Source: Triatoma infestans
Lineage: Eukaryota > Arthropoda > Insecta > Hemiptera > Reduviidae
Direction: 5' to 3'
Assembly: GCA_011037195.1 (NCBI GenBank)
Contig: JAAEAF010012435.1
Span: 62,001 to 126,000, forward strand
DNA: 64,000 nt
The notes beneath the pieces were generated by a model. It ran no database searches, was not told the DNA's origin, and saw only the letters and a program-made list of their open reading frames with translations. The translations under genes were made by a program, and so were the position numbers. How positions within the stretch are numbered: the first letter of the stretch is position 1; each line of letters opens with the position of its first letter. Shown here in pieces: positions 31,678 to 41,654 of the stretch.

Positions 31678-33285
31678 GAAGCAGATAAACTGGCAAAAAG
31701 GGATCTCGATGGACCATAACCAGATGTTCCTCTGAGTTACAATTCCGTCATGTAAGAGAGGAATATTAGGAACAGGATGAGGTGAAGTTGTGGAAGCATC
31801 TAAGTGACCACAGCAAATGTATTCCATACAGCCTACAACGAAGGGAAGTGCCGTGGTATGTTTCACGCTCACAACTGGCCACGATTATCTAATGAAGCAC
31901 CTGTTCCCAGAACAAAGGCTTGGTGGGATACAAAGGCGAGCATGCCTGGGTTCCACGAGGGCCATGAAGCCCACCCCGACTGCGGCGTTGGAAGTCCTCC
32001 TCAATCTGCCACCATTACACATTCTCGTTCTAGGCGAAGCCAGAATGGGAATACATAGGCTCCTGCAGGGGCCACCTCCCATCACCTCTAGGCATGATCG
32101 TAATAACCAGAGGTTGATCGAGGAAATCAAGGCCAACTTCTTGGGATGCCAACGGATAGGATTTCTAGGTATTTCTTCGAAAGGAACTTCCATATTGTTA
32201 TACCGAGCAGAGGCGAATGGGGCTGTGACCCACCCCTGTTCGGTAACTCGATCTGGTACACAGATGGATCCAAAACTCCGACTGGGGTCGGAGCTGGGGT
32301 CTACGGGGGCAGGCCTAAAGTTAAAATTAAGGCCAGCCTAGGGAAGTACGCCACGGTCTTTCAGGCTGAAGTCGTGGCGTTACAACTCTGCGTAGGGAGA
32401 TTATAAGGCAAAGGATAGTGGGTAGAAGAGTGGCCATATACTCCGACAGTCAGGCAGCCCTGAAGGCACTTTCTCACACCAAATAGTCTCAAGACTGGTG
32501 TGGGACTGTGGAGGTACTCGGAATAAACTGACACTCGCCTGGGTGCCGGGACATGCGGGGTTCCTGGGCAATGAGAGGGCGGATGCCCTAGCGAGGGAGG
32601 GCTCGCAGGATACCTTCATAGGCCCCGAACCCTTCTGCGGCTTGTCCAGGAGCCTCATTCAAACTTCTATCAGGGGGTGGATAGAAGATCAGCGTCTGCG
32701 TTGGTGGGAGGGAACACCAGGACAGAGGCAGGCAAAGCTCTTCATTAAAAGACATTTGCCTAAATTTACCAAAGACCTACTGAGCCAGACCCGAAGGGAT
32801 ATAGGTAATTGTGGGTCTACTAACAGGGCATTGTAGGCTGAACAGACACATGCACCACCTACAACTTGCGGATAGTGCGGTATGCCGATTCTGCAAGGTG
32901 GAGGAGGAGACCCCCTGGCGAGGATTAGGTTTCTTCAGCTGGAAGCTTCATGACGGAGTCGCTCTCAGCTTTGCTAGGATTGATTAGGAAGGCAAAGCTG
33001 GGGGCTGTTCTGTAACGTTAGGGGATCCACAATAGACCTCGCAGTAGGTCGCAGTGGAATGAGGCTCCCCCCCCACAGCTTTTATTCTATTCTATTCTGT
33101 CCCCAGAATAGCGGTGGCCAGTTCACCAAATATGATGCCTCTCTGCTCATGATGTAACGGGCCTTCACTTGAACGCGTGTCCTATTCTAGAGGACATTAG
33201 AAATTCTTTTAGCGAACAGGACAATAGATGATAAAGGCTATTTAAACTTTACTGGGCAACAAGAAACCGAATGACAGCTTTGGCA
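31678..33285 (+). mobile_element. decayed RNase H-type LINE hosting a nested LINE
   Basis: 31678-31800 reads EADKLAKRDL, DVPLSYNSV and ERNI, an RNase H C-terminus. 33100-33240 reads SGGQFTKYDASL and similar decayed text expected shortly after it. The intervening 1.3 kb is a different, R1-like LINE. The outer flanks (TATTTCCGATGAAA / GTGAAAATTCAAGTCCGAAA) are CTCTTACT-family. Three nested layers are inferred; TSDs were not readable. Confidence 0.5.
31800..33105 (+). mobile_element. R1-like LINE 3' half, frameshifted
   Basis: In order: LGGIQRRACLGSTRAMKPTP, TAALEVLLNLPPLHILVLGE, ARMGIHRLLQ (post-RT region); WYTDGSKTPTGVGAGVYG, TVFQAEVVALQLC, YSDSQAALKAL, WVPGHAGFLGNERADALARE (RNase H, all four acidic positions kept); GQRQAKLFIKRHLPKF and CRFCKVEEETP (knuckle). 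At least four frame changes. The 3' UTR has CCACAATAGACCTCGCAGTA, GGTCGCAGTGGAATGAGG, a C run, and a TTATTCTATTCTATTCTG tail. It is closely related to the element at 57.3-58.6 kb. Confidence 0.85.
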
Positions 33286-33450
33286 TGTATAAGAAAATGA
33301 AGGTGAAAATTCAAGTCCGAAAATTTGAAATATTTCTTCTTACTAGGAATAAGAGAAAATAAAGAAGGTTGTAGTGCATGGAATGTGTGTGTGTGTGTGT
33401 GTATGGTGTGAATAAAATTTCTCAAAACCGAAGAATTGCAGATGACTTGC
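33286..33450. repeat. CTCTTACT-family ends, + then -
   Basis: 33286-33362 closes a + copy (TTCTTCTTACTAGGAATAAGAG); 33363-33450 resembles a reverse copy beginning after the hairpin (GTGTGTGTG run, AATAAAATTTCTCAAAACCG, AAGAATTGCAG). Confidence 0.5.
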
Positions 33451-34251
33451 ATTAATAAGAAAAATTATCAATTATAATATTGTATTAATTTAAGTGCAAT
33501 AAAAGAAATTTGTTACCCAGTTTTTTATTTTTTTTTAATTAATTATTCATTACGTATTTTCTGGAATTCCATTCAGAAATTTTCATAATAAATTGACGTC
33601 ACAGATAATTCTTTTTTAGTCACATTTTGGATTTTCCCAACTTTGATACAGTTAAATATTATTACCCACCGGTTTTAAAAAGTGTAAATTAAAAATAATT
33701 CTCATTTATATTTCATTTTTTTTTTTTTCCATTAAGTATATATTACATAAAAATTCAAATATATAGACTTAATGAATGGTGAAAAATACCGGATGTCCTC
33801 TTTAGACGAAGCAACTCTAGGGAAGGTCAACAGGTTTTAGTAATTCTTATAAAATGTTTTTAAACTGGCCAGTCGTATGTTTAGTTAATAATATTATTAG
33901 ATAAAGAATACATCTTGTATTATTTATAAAAAAAAATAAATAAAATAAAATAAGATTCAAAATAAATAATAAATAAAATTCTTCACTTATTGAATTCTGA
34001 TTACTTAAAACTTTGTTTACGATTCAATTTTAATTATCTATTGGAGAAACTAAAGTAAACAACATAAAGTAATAAATAGTTTTTCATTAAAAGATAAAGC
34101 TTATAGAGATCACAGTTTATTATTTTTTTTCATAGTCTGTAAAGTAAAATTCATATAATTAATAATGTTTATCGATATTTTATGAATATAATTAATTTAT
34201 GTTTTTTTTCTGAATATTATTATGAATTCTTTTTAAATAAATAAATAAATA
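33451..34251. other. AT-rich spacer, nothing recognised
   Basis: Very AT-rich, AAATA-type simple repeats near 33925-33975 and 34230-34255. TTGACGTCACAGATAATTC (33592-33610) recurs in similar form at 31007-31025. Confidence 0.4.
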
Positions 34252-34333
34252 AACAAAAAAACTACTGTGATGCCCTCATATGCATATTATCTTACTGCAT
34301 ATAATTTATTAAGTTAGGAATTTTTTCAACTGA
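34252..34333. repeat. ~80-bp direct repeat, copy 1
   Basis: AAACTACTGTGATGCCCTCA through GGAATTTTTTCAACTG recurs at 36016-36097 with six or so differences. Between the copies lie a SINE-B, a SINE-A and CTCTTACT-family sequence. Confidence 0.75.
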
Positions 34334-34535
34334 GTGTTGGTGTAGTGGTTATGAGCATGGACTTGTAAGTGGGAGGACCGCAGTTCGAGTCCCGCGTATG
34401 ATTGCTAAATTTTATATTTATTTAAAAAATGTTTATAGTAAAGTAGATGCTTTCGCCTCCGTCCACGACATCTAATTTGGTAGTTGAACGTTAAGCCCAC
34501 CTGAAAAAAAATAGGCATTACTACTTACTTACTAG
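34334..34535 (+). mobile_element. tRNA-headed SINE (family SINE-B)
   Basis: Box A TGGTGTAGTGGTT (34338-34350) and box B CAGTTCGAGTCCC (34381-34393) are at tRNA-like spacing. The body runs to TCTAATTTGGTAGTTGAACG, TTAAGCCCACCTG, an A run, AATAGGCATTACT and an ACTT simple tail (ACTTACTTAC). The distal part recurs alone at 43369-43415. The body is unrelated to SINE-A. Confidence 0.8.
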
Positions 34536-34689
34536 AGAGAAGAGGATGGGCAAATACCAACCAACTCAGCTAGAGTGAATTGATTATTATATTGGTGTCC
34601 AGAAGAGCACATCAATAACCACTGAACCAAAACAAATTAGAGTTTGAAAATTAATGACAAAAACACTACTACTATATCTAAAAATCAAT

Positions 34690-35180
34690 GTTTTTCTTCT
34701 TTGAAAAATGTTTCAAATAAAAAGGATAGATTTATATCTGTGCAGTTAGCATTCCAATTTTAAAGGAAATCATATTTCGACGTTTTCGAGAAAATTCCAA
34801 AAAAATAAACTCAAAAGCCTATACTTTATAAAGCTTGCCATTCTGGTTAACTGATTTTTTTTTTAAATTTGGGTTTTTAGCAATGTTTCTTATATATATT
34901 AATATCATATAGGTGGTAAACCATACATTTTTATTGAAGTCGTAATTTAATGGAAAGTTTATTTCCCATATTATTTTCCCATAATTGCCCCCCAAAAAAA
35001 TCAATTTACCAGGAAAATGCTATATATAAAAGTTATAGGTAGTAGGTGTATGTTTTCAGATAATATACGAACCGATTGATGGATTTCGTAACTAGGCGGA
35101 ATACCAAGGTTGCGATTCTTCGTTTTTGGGATATCTTTTTAAGATATATATACATAAAAACACACACACACATACACCAA
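34690..35180 (+). repeat. CTCTTACT-family repeat, subfamily B
   Basis: AATGTTTCAAATAAAAAGG, TTTCGAGAAAATTCC, CTTGCCATTCTGGTTAACTG, a CCCATAATTGCCCCCC block and CGATTGATGGATTTCGTAAC, ending in an ACACACACACA run. The 3' hairpin is missing because a SINE-A follows at 35182. Confidence 0.6.
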
Positions 35181-35181
35181 T

Positions 35182-35345
35182 AGGAAAGGGTTTAGCTCAG
35201 TGGTTAGGATGTTGGAGGTCCCGGGTTCGAGTCCAGTGCTTACCCCTTAAATTCTGTCTTCCTAGCAGACGCTATGGTCCACTGTTCGGTGATGGACAGT
35301 GTTGCCAGTAGCTAGAGAACACTCTGGCTATTAAATAAATAAAAA
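35182..35345 (+). mobile_element. SINE-A, 3'-shortened copy
   Basis: Box A TAGCTCAGTGG (35193-35203) and box B GGGTTCGAGTCC (35223-35234) are only 20 bp apart, so most of the anticodon arm and variable region is missing. The body has TTCTGTCTTCCTAGCAGACG, TTCGGTGATGGACAGTG, GCCAGTAGCTAGAGAACAC. The LINE-like 3' segment is missing; it ends in TTAAATAAATAAAAAAAAA. Confidence 0.75.
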
Positions 35346-36015
35346 AAAATCTGGTGTGAAACACTCACACAACTTTCTCTTACTCCACTTCTAAAAATTA
35401 TAATTGACAAATTTTATATTTTGTGTACCAAATTATTCATATACGACGAAAACTGAAAAAACCGTTCAGTAAAAGCGCACTTCCGGTTAATTAATTTCCT
35501 TGAAACACTGAATTTCCGCCATCCATTTATTTCTAATTAATTTTGTTTGGATGATAGAATTGTACAATCAACTATGATAGCAGTTTAGAGAAAAACACAA
35601 CCCCATCCCTCCCCTAAAAGTGCCATTAAATGAATTTTCCCAGAAAAATGTGTTAAATAAAAGTTGTAGCTCTTTGTATGTGTAGTTGATATTCCAAGTT
35701 TAAAAAAATCGTGGACATTTTAAGAAAATCGCAAAAAAAAAAAAAAAAAAAACAAAATAGTGTACTTCTGGTTGAGAAATTTTGACCTGACCATTGTCAG
35801 AATGCCATGGTGATACCTAAACGGAATATCAAGTTCAACTTTCTACGGTTTTTCGTTTTTGAGCTATGCTGTTCACATACACACACACAACATTTGCTAA
35901 AAACCACTTTTTTGGACTCAGGGGACCTCAAAACGGATATTTCTGGTGAAAACTCGATATAGAAAATTTGACACGATTACAATACTTCCTCTTACTAGGA
36001 GTAAGAGAAAGTAAT
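35346..36015 (+). repeat. CTCTTACT-family repeat, complete two-module copy
   Basis: ATCTGGTGTGAAACACTCAC, AACTTTCTCTTACTCC, ACTTCCGGT at 35479-35487, C-rich CCCCATCCCTCCCC, a second decayed mark near 35765, TTTCTGGTGAAAACTCG, and hairpin CTCTTACT-AGG-AGTAAGAG. A good reference for the two-module form. Confidence 0.85.
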
Positions 36016-36097
36016 AAAAAACTATTGTGATGCCCTCAAATGCATATTATCTCACTGCATATAATTTACTAAGTTTGGAATTTTTTCAACTGGTTCT
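36016..36097. repeat. ~80-bp direct repeat, copy 2
   Basis: Second copy of the sequence at 34252-34333, beginning right after a family hairpin end. It continues into a + family end-like piece at 36110-36235 (CATTTTTCCATACTTAGGAG, AAGAGAAAGTAAAAA). Confidence 0.7.
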
Positions 36098-36240
36098 CAG
36101 GCCTTGAATTGAAAAAAACAACAACACCGATTTTTAGAAATCATTTTTCCATACTTAGGAGAATCTCAAAACATGTGAAAACTCAATTATGATACGATTA
36201 CGGCAGTTTGAGAAAGTAAAAATAAGAGAAAGTAAAAAAT

Positions 36241-36686
36241 TACTAATAAACATTTTGTTGTCACGTATAAATTCCTGTAAACCAAAATATACTCACCACA
36301 CAATCATGCCTAGACAAGTTTTATTATGCGAGAGTTCAAGGGCGGATAATTGTTTTTTATTTTTTTTTTTAATTTCCTATAATTTAACCGACCTCAGTTT
36401 AATCTTCAAGGAATGTTGCACGATTTTAATATTAGTTATCCTTTTAGCTAGCAATTGTACAAGCACAATATTACTTGTTTTCATATTTCTTATGCTCAAA
36501 GTAAAAACAAATTTAGCAATGATGAATGTAATTTTACCAAACTGCTTTCAATAGTTGTAATTTCTTTGCCTGAATGTAATAATACACATTCAATGTAATG
36601 TAAATAAACTCAGTTATGAAACAAACTCTATTATTTTTCTCGATATTTCTCAGATTTCAATATTTATTATTAGTAAAATCAGTATA
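36241..36686. other. AT-rich spacer, nothing recognised
   Basis: A 121-codon plus frame (36189-36554) is leucine/isoleucine-rich because of the base composition; it has no initiation or splice context that I can defend and starts inside repeat DNA. Confidence 0.4.
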
Positions 36687-36900
36687 TTTACTTTCTCTTT
36701 ATGTTCGAGAGAGGAAGTATTGCCATCATGTCATATTTTTGAAATTGAAATACACCAGACATACATTATTTCGAGGTCTCTTGAATACTGATGTGGCTTT
36801 TAGAAATTGGTCTCTCTCTATTTCTCTCTCTCACCCCGGTAAAGTGAGCGCTCATTATTCTCGTATATCATGAAATCTATCGTCGAGATTCTGGTTTAGT
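36687..36900 (-). repeat. CTCTTACT-family repeat fragment
   Basis: TTTACTTTCTCTTTATGTTC, GAGAGAGGAAGTATTGCC, AAATTGAAATACACCAG, and TTTCGAGGTCTCTTG follow the reverse order; a CTCT-rich stretch replaces the GT run. Confidence 0.6.
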
Positions 36901-36979
36901 ATGTACTATCCACAATTTTTTCGTTTCTTTTTTATTGCTACACCAGCAATTCTTACGCAATAAGTAACAACGATCACAG

Positions 36980-38164
36980 TAATTATTTAAGCATGCCCGC
37001 ACACACTCGCGCACATGCAAACTCGGAGGGGAGAAGCTACCCAGCGATAACACTCACTATACGCAAAGCTAATTGCATTTATCACTTGCGAAGAGAAAAT
37101 CACGAGGCCATTGGCGTTTTAAACGATGCCTTGGTGGGTTATCTGGAATAGTGAGGGATGCTAAACGACGGATTAGAATGGGATTGCATGGATTGATGGA
37201 ATTTTTTATATCGAGTTCTGCCAACTAGACTGACAAAAGGAATTTCAATGTCTCTATGGATCGTTACGTTGGAAACATAGAAGGGGCATTTACGATTGTA
37301 CGAAGGATTTTTGATTGAAGGGATTGTAGTCTATGGAGATTAGAACGTTTAGTTGAACCCCATTGATCAATACCGTACGTCCAGATTGGTTTCAATATAG
37401 AGTTATATATCAGTCTTTTGTTGTCTAGAGAGAGATTAGATCTATTGTCAAATAGTCTTTTCAATAGCCGATAGCGTCTGTTACGTTCAATCCTTTTTTA
37501 ATCGTGTATGTGGGTTCCAGTTAAGTCTCTTGTCTATGAACAACCCAAGGTAGCGGACGACATTAGTGGGTGAGATAGGAATTGAGTTATAGTAGATTGG
37601 GGGAGAGTGAATGTGATGTTTTGGGATTTGGTTAAATTCAGTTTAATTTTCCATTGTTTGAACCACAATTCTAGGGAAATGAGGTGGGCTTGTAGATTTC
37701 TGTGTGATATTACTGGATCATGATTAGAAGAGAGAATGGCTGTGTCATTTGCATAAGTGAGGAGAATGGTATCTGGGTAGGTGGGGATATCCGCAGTATA
37801 TATGGAGTACAGGATGGGGCCAAGGATACTACCTTGTGGAACGCCTGCTTCGGCTTTTCGGATAGGAGAGAGAGATGTACCGATTTGTACTCGAAAGTAT
37901 CGGTCGGTCAAATAGGAGTTTAGGATAAGATAATAGGTGAATGGGAGGATGCCCTTAAGTTTCCAGAGCAGACCAAACCCGGTCGAAGGCTTGTTGCACA
38001 TCAAGAAAGACACCCGAGCAACACTCTTTCTTTTCAAGGGAGGATGAGATGGCGTCTACAACGCGATGCCACTGTTGTATTGTAGAATGGTGATGTCTGA
38101 ACCCAAACTGGTGATTCGGGATAATATTGGAGGATTCAATTATAGGGAGGGTGTGTTTCCTCAA
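36980..38164 (-). mobile_element. Jockey-like LINE, RT to C-terminus, decayed
   Basis: Minus strand from the top: IPNHQFGFRHHHSTIQQWHR, GVFLDVQQAFDRVW, QIGTSLSPIRKAEAGVPQGS, ILGPILYSIYTADIPTY, then YANDTAILSS, where the catalytic YADD has become YAND; FKQWKIKLNLTKSQ; LGLFIDKRLNWNPHTRLK; NRSNLSLDNKRLIYNSILK, PIWTYGIDQWGSTKRSNLHR; LQSKILRTIVNAPS; and an end HRLKRQWPRDFLFASDKCN before a stop near 37075. Few stops make this the best preserved of the four related fragments, but the YADD change would kill catalysis. Confidence 0.85.
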
Positions 38165-38347
38165 AAATTAAAATTTAAACGTTATTTTCAAAATATTTAT
38201 TATCATGCTGACAATAGACGCGCGGAAATAGAATGGTGATCCATTTTTGGAGTTTGAACGGCTAAGGATTTTTTTTTATTTTTGATCAACGTGTGGTACG
38301 GAGAGTAGAGTCCTCCGGAAAAGAGATTACTGAGTGCCTTTCCAACC

Positions 38348-38438
38348 CTAATGATAATATACTATGAAATATGTGCTCTACTCTATTATGATTATACTTG
38401 CTAGAGTAGAGCACGTATTTTATAGTAGATATCATTAG
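38348..38438. repeat. long inverted repeat, about 38-bp arms
   Basis: Arms 38348-38385 and 38402-38438 pair with few mismatches; the inner 26 bp (TACTATGAAATATGTGCTCT and ACTCTA) match at 24 positions. The loop is 16 nt. It could be a minimal foldback transposon or a hairpin-RNA source. No flanking TSD was identified. Confidence 0.8.
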
Positions 38439-38489
38439 AGTTTGTAAAGCGCACACTATACCGCACCCTCTCCCCTATGATAAAATGAT

Positions 38490-38955
38490 AGGAAGCTCGA
38501 AAGTTCGTATACCGTTTTAGTATCACTAGATGATCGATCAGATAGGATCATATCCGTCATAATTTCTCGGAGAAAATATCAGTTTTCTAAATTTGTTAAT
38601 TCAGTTTTTTTATTTTTAGAAAACTTACAAACTCAATTTTTCACCTACCGGAAATATACATTTTGAGAACCACTGAGTCCGAAAAAGAGGTTTTTAGAAA
38701 TTCGTGTCAACGAATGTCTGTGTATAATACAAAAACGGAAAATCGCAAAAAGTTGAAACTTGATATTTCGTTTAAATTCCATCGAGTGGGTGGGTGGGTG
38801 GTGGAGAATGCCACTAAGGTTTTCATCAAAATAAGTTGACGGTAAAAGTAATACTTTACTCAATGGTTTTTTTCTTCAGTTTGATGAGATTTTCACGAAA
38901 AACTTGTTATAATCAAATACACATTTAAAGAGCTACAACTTTTATTTATCTGCGC
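38490..38955 (-). repeat. CTCTTACT-family repeat, two partial reverse segments
   Basis: 38500-38600 carries CGAAAGTTCGTATACCG and ATCACTAGATGATCG; 38640-38955 restarts with TACCGGAAATATACATTTTG, AAAAACGGAAAATCGC, and ends in ACAACTTTTATTTA at a LINE junction. The first segment is shifted, so one of the two is a separate fragment. Confidence 0.55.
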
Positions 38956-39680
38956 CGGGATTGGCTAAGCCGGCACTGTGTGAATGTGGGGTGAATCTTG
39001 TGTAAATAGTGTACAAATTTAAACTTTTTAGAAATTTTAATAAACTATCTTATTTAATATCTAAGGAATTGGTGCAGTTTAATGTAGGTTGGGTTCAGGC
39101 TTTGTCAACTACAGAACAGGAATACTCGATCCAATTTGATCCTTCTAAATTGGATTCTGATTCAGTCAAAACTGTAGCGTAATCAATTTGGGGTGGAATT
39201 TAAATCAGGTCAAAGAACCACACTTTTAGCTTAAGTATCAGCCGCTCGTTATCATGTCATTTACAAGCAGCTCGACCACAATGTGTGTTACATCAATTAG
39301 TTTAACTTAAACAAAGCAACCTCATTTTTAAATTGAGAGCGGAAATATTAAGTCTTAATTATCAACCATGGAGGCAGGATTATAATTACCATTGTTCACT
39401 ATGTAATATGGGTACTTATGATGGAGTTTTTCATTTTATATGTGAATGTCCACTTTTTGTGAATTTTAACCCCTTACCGCTTACGATTTTTCGGTTTTTG
39501 GGCATTTGTTTATGGACAGGTGTCTTACTATTCTTAATGGAGAAAACTGGAATGGTTTATACTTATTAGCTACCTCTGCTCTATCTTATAGGAGGAAATT
39601 TCTAATCTGTGAATTTAATTTTAATTAGTATGGAGTGAGTGTTTATGTTGTGATTATTATTTTTATTATTATTATTATTA
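38956..39680 (+). mobile_element. LINE 3' end, same lineage as 11.4-14.0 kb
   Basis: Coding remnant at 39320-39630: LRAEILSLNYQPWRQDYNY, knuckle CSLCNMGTYDGVFHFICEC, then ILNGENWNGLYLLATSALSY and FLICEFNFN before a stop. The matching C-terminus at 13.55-13.73 kb reads CALC...HYVGVC and FLLNGGDWKHLFYY. The tail is a TTATTATTATT run (39655-39680). No RT is left. Confidence 0.7.
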
Positions 39681-39689
39681 TTTTTTTTT

Positions 39690-39930
39690 TGCGCATCAAC
39701 TACTGTGGTTATTAGCGCCCCCAAATCATTATTTACTTTCTCATACTAACGCCGCTCGATCTGGGATGACACATGCTGCTACCTAGTTGGCCTCTTGCAC
39801 AACACCTTGCTGAACAAGGCGGGGAAGAGCCCCAGGTTCTGAATCTTTCCACACGTCCCCACTTATATCATCAATCTAGTCGACGAGGGGGAGTGTGGAT
39901 TTATTGTTGTGTCATCCCTTTAATTGCCAC
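39690..39930 (+). repeat. dispersed repeat with GCGCATC...TTAGCGCCCC core, copy 2
   Basis: TTTGCGCATCAACTACTGTG and GTTATTAGCGCCCCC, then TATTTACTTTCTCATACTAA, parallel the repeat at 20320-20590. It follows a T run. Class unknown. Confidence 0.5.
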
Positions 39931-40061
39931 AAGTAATTTGAATAAAATTCACGACGAGTAAAAGTACTTTGGGTGCCATGTTGCATCAATATTTTCATTT
40001 TTATTTTTATGTACACTTTAGCTTTTTCTATTCTGAGGAGGCTATTTACTATAAAACTAGT

Positions 40062-40416
40062 TGGGGTGTGCAGTACTTTCAACAAATGTTCCTGCACCCC
40101 CTAAAATGGACTAATCCGAAATTGAACTTAAACCTAGTGGGGTTGAAATACTTTTATAAAATTTCTTTCAACCCCAAAATAAAAAACCTAATCTATACAT
40201 TCACACTAACATTCATGCAATAAATACATTTACGCTAATAAATACATTCACGCCAATAAATACATTCACGCCAATAAATACATTCACGACAATAAATACA
40301 TTCACACCAATGAATACATTCATCCTACACATTCGTACAAAGGGAAAGTACTCTTTATTCCTTTCCCCTAAAATAACTAACCTAGTTGGGTGAAGTACTC
40401 GATATTCCTTCACCCA
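40062..40416 (+). repeat. array of four hairpins with a conserved TAC...TTC loop
   Basis: Stem-loops at 40063-40100, 40139-40175, 40342-40367 and 40387-40416. Stems differ but pair: GGGGTG(TG)CAG/CTGCACCCC, GGGGTTGAAA/TTTCAACCCC, GGGAAAG/CTTTCCC, TGGGTGAAG/CTTCACCCA. Loops all start TAC and end TTC; the last two are 12 nt, TACTCTTTATTC and TACTCGATATTC. The second and fourth are preceded by AACCTAGT, and several are followed by CCCCTAAAATAA. An 18-bp minisatellite lies between the second and third. No known element or RNA class comes to mind. Confidence 0.8.
40219..40326. repeat. 18-bp minisatellite, six units
   Basis: Unit AATAAATACATTCACGCC at 40219, 40237, 40255, 40273, 40291 and 40309, with one to five substitutions each, the last unit most diverged. 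Because 18 is a multiple of three, the minus strand gives a repeating VNVFIG hexapeptide frame (40213-40413), which I take as a by-product. One isolated unit occurs at about 43205-43225. Confidence 0.9.
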
Positions 40417-40429
40417 TGTTTAATTAACC

Positions 40430-41375
40430 TAAATACTAGCCTAAATGAACTTATATATATTAATATCTTTTAAAAAAGCAAATAGCCTCCTTGTATAAGG
40501 AGAACCCTCTTGTAGAATTGCGCGCTTGTCATGTGGCAAGGCCTGCTGTTTTATAATTAAATAAATTAAATTAAATTTTATAATTATTATTATTTGACTC
40601 TTGCCTTAATCTCTGTTTAACTAATTTTTTTTATAAGGATTATTTGTAATTTACATTATACTTTCTCGCTAGTTTTTATTATAATAAAATATATTATTAT
40701 TATCATTTTTATGAATGATACATATTGATCATCAAACTCGGCAGACGGACCATGGTCCAATGTCTTGAAATGTTTGTCTAAATTTAAAAAATAATGGATG
40801 TTGTATCAATTATATAATAAAATATTGTTATTATTATTATTAGTGTACAAGTTAATTTAGGTTTAGGAATTGGGGGGCGAGGAATATCGAGTACTCCATA
40901 CCATGTATTTAAGTAATTATATACAGATGGATACTGAAATAAATAATTATAATGTAAGAATTTAAAATTTACAGTACAGTTAGATATTTCTGTTAAAATT
41001 GACTATGCATTGGCCACGTTAGGATGCAGAAAATCAATTATTTGATTATAATTAAGATAGAAAGATTAGTAAATATTTACGATTCCAACAATGCCAGTAT
41101 TATCTAGTCATCAGGGATATGCTAGGGACAAACCACATTATATGAGCAGCAATAATTTGCACCAAAATAACTTAAATTCCCAGTCTAAATTAATTTAAAT
41201 TCTACAGTTTATACCATTGTTAAATATTACTGTTTTTTTATCGGAGTTTGTATCAGTAATCAGTAATCTTCAGTTTTATATATTTCTCAACTATAATCTC
41301 ACATTCACAACCAATAACCTCCATATATTTGTTTTTCTATATTCTAACCAGAGTGAGTATTAATAAGTTCATTCT
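40430..41375. other. AT-rich region; one inverted hairpin-loop motif
   Basis: No gene. GAATATCGAGTA at 40882-40893 is the reverse complement of the conserved loop TACTCGATATTC, flanked by GGCGAG and CTCCAT with weaker pairing. TTATTATT runs occur near 40690 and 40835. Confidence 0.5.
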
Positions 41376-41530
41376 TTACTTTCTCTTACTGCAAGAGATC
41401 TTAATCAATTTTATGAAATTGAGTATTTCCTCTTGAAATACATGTTTTGATGTCACGTGGATTTAGCAATATTTATAAAGAAAGGAATTTGCATAGATTT
41501 TTCGCTTTTGCTAGTTTCTATAGTAATCCT
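41376..41530 (-). repeat. CTCTTACT-family repeat fragment
   Basis: TTTACTTTCTCTTACTGCAA, TGAAATTGAGTATTTCCTC and AAATACATGTTTTGATG follow the reverse start; it fades after TTTTCGCTTTTGC. Confidence 0.55.
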
Positions 41531-41654
41531 CTGTTTGTTTATCCACCTCTCATATTATAAATTAACTTGGGAATTTATTTTGTAAATTAAGTTTGGAATA
41601 GTTAAGTGGCGTTTAAACTTAAACCCTATTAAAAATATACTGCATATTAAGTAT

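Noticed and set aside
35203..35345. a further LINE-derived tail on the SINE-A at 35.2 kb
   Set aside because: The CACAATAGATC segment is absent in this copy; it ends in an A-rich run instead.
36189..36554. 121-codon plus-strand open frame
   Set aside because: It begins in repeat-derived sequence, has an AT-driven L/I/F-rich composition and no recognised mot
40219..40326. CRISPR-like array
   Set aside because: Units are contiguous with no spacers and the genome is eukaryotic.
40213..40413. VNVFIG hexapeptide repeat protein
   Set aside because: The periodicity is explained by the 18-bp minisatellite; no evidence of expression or of longer coding context.
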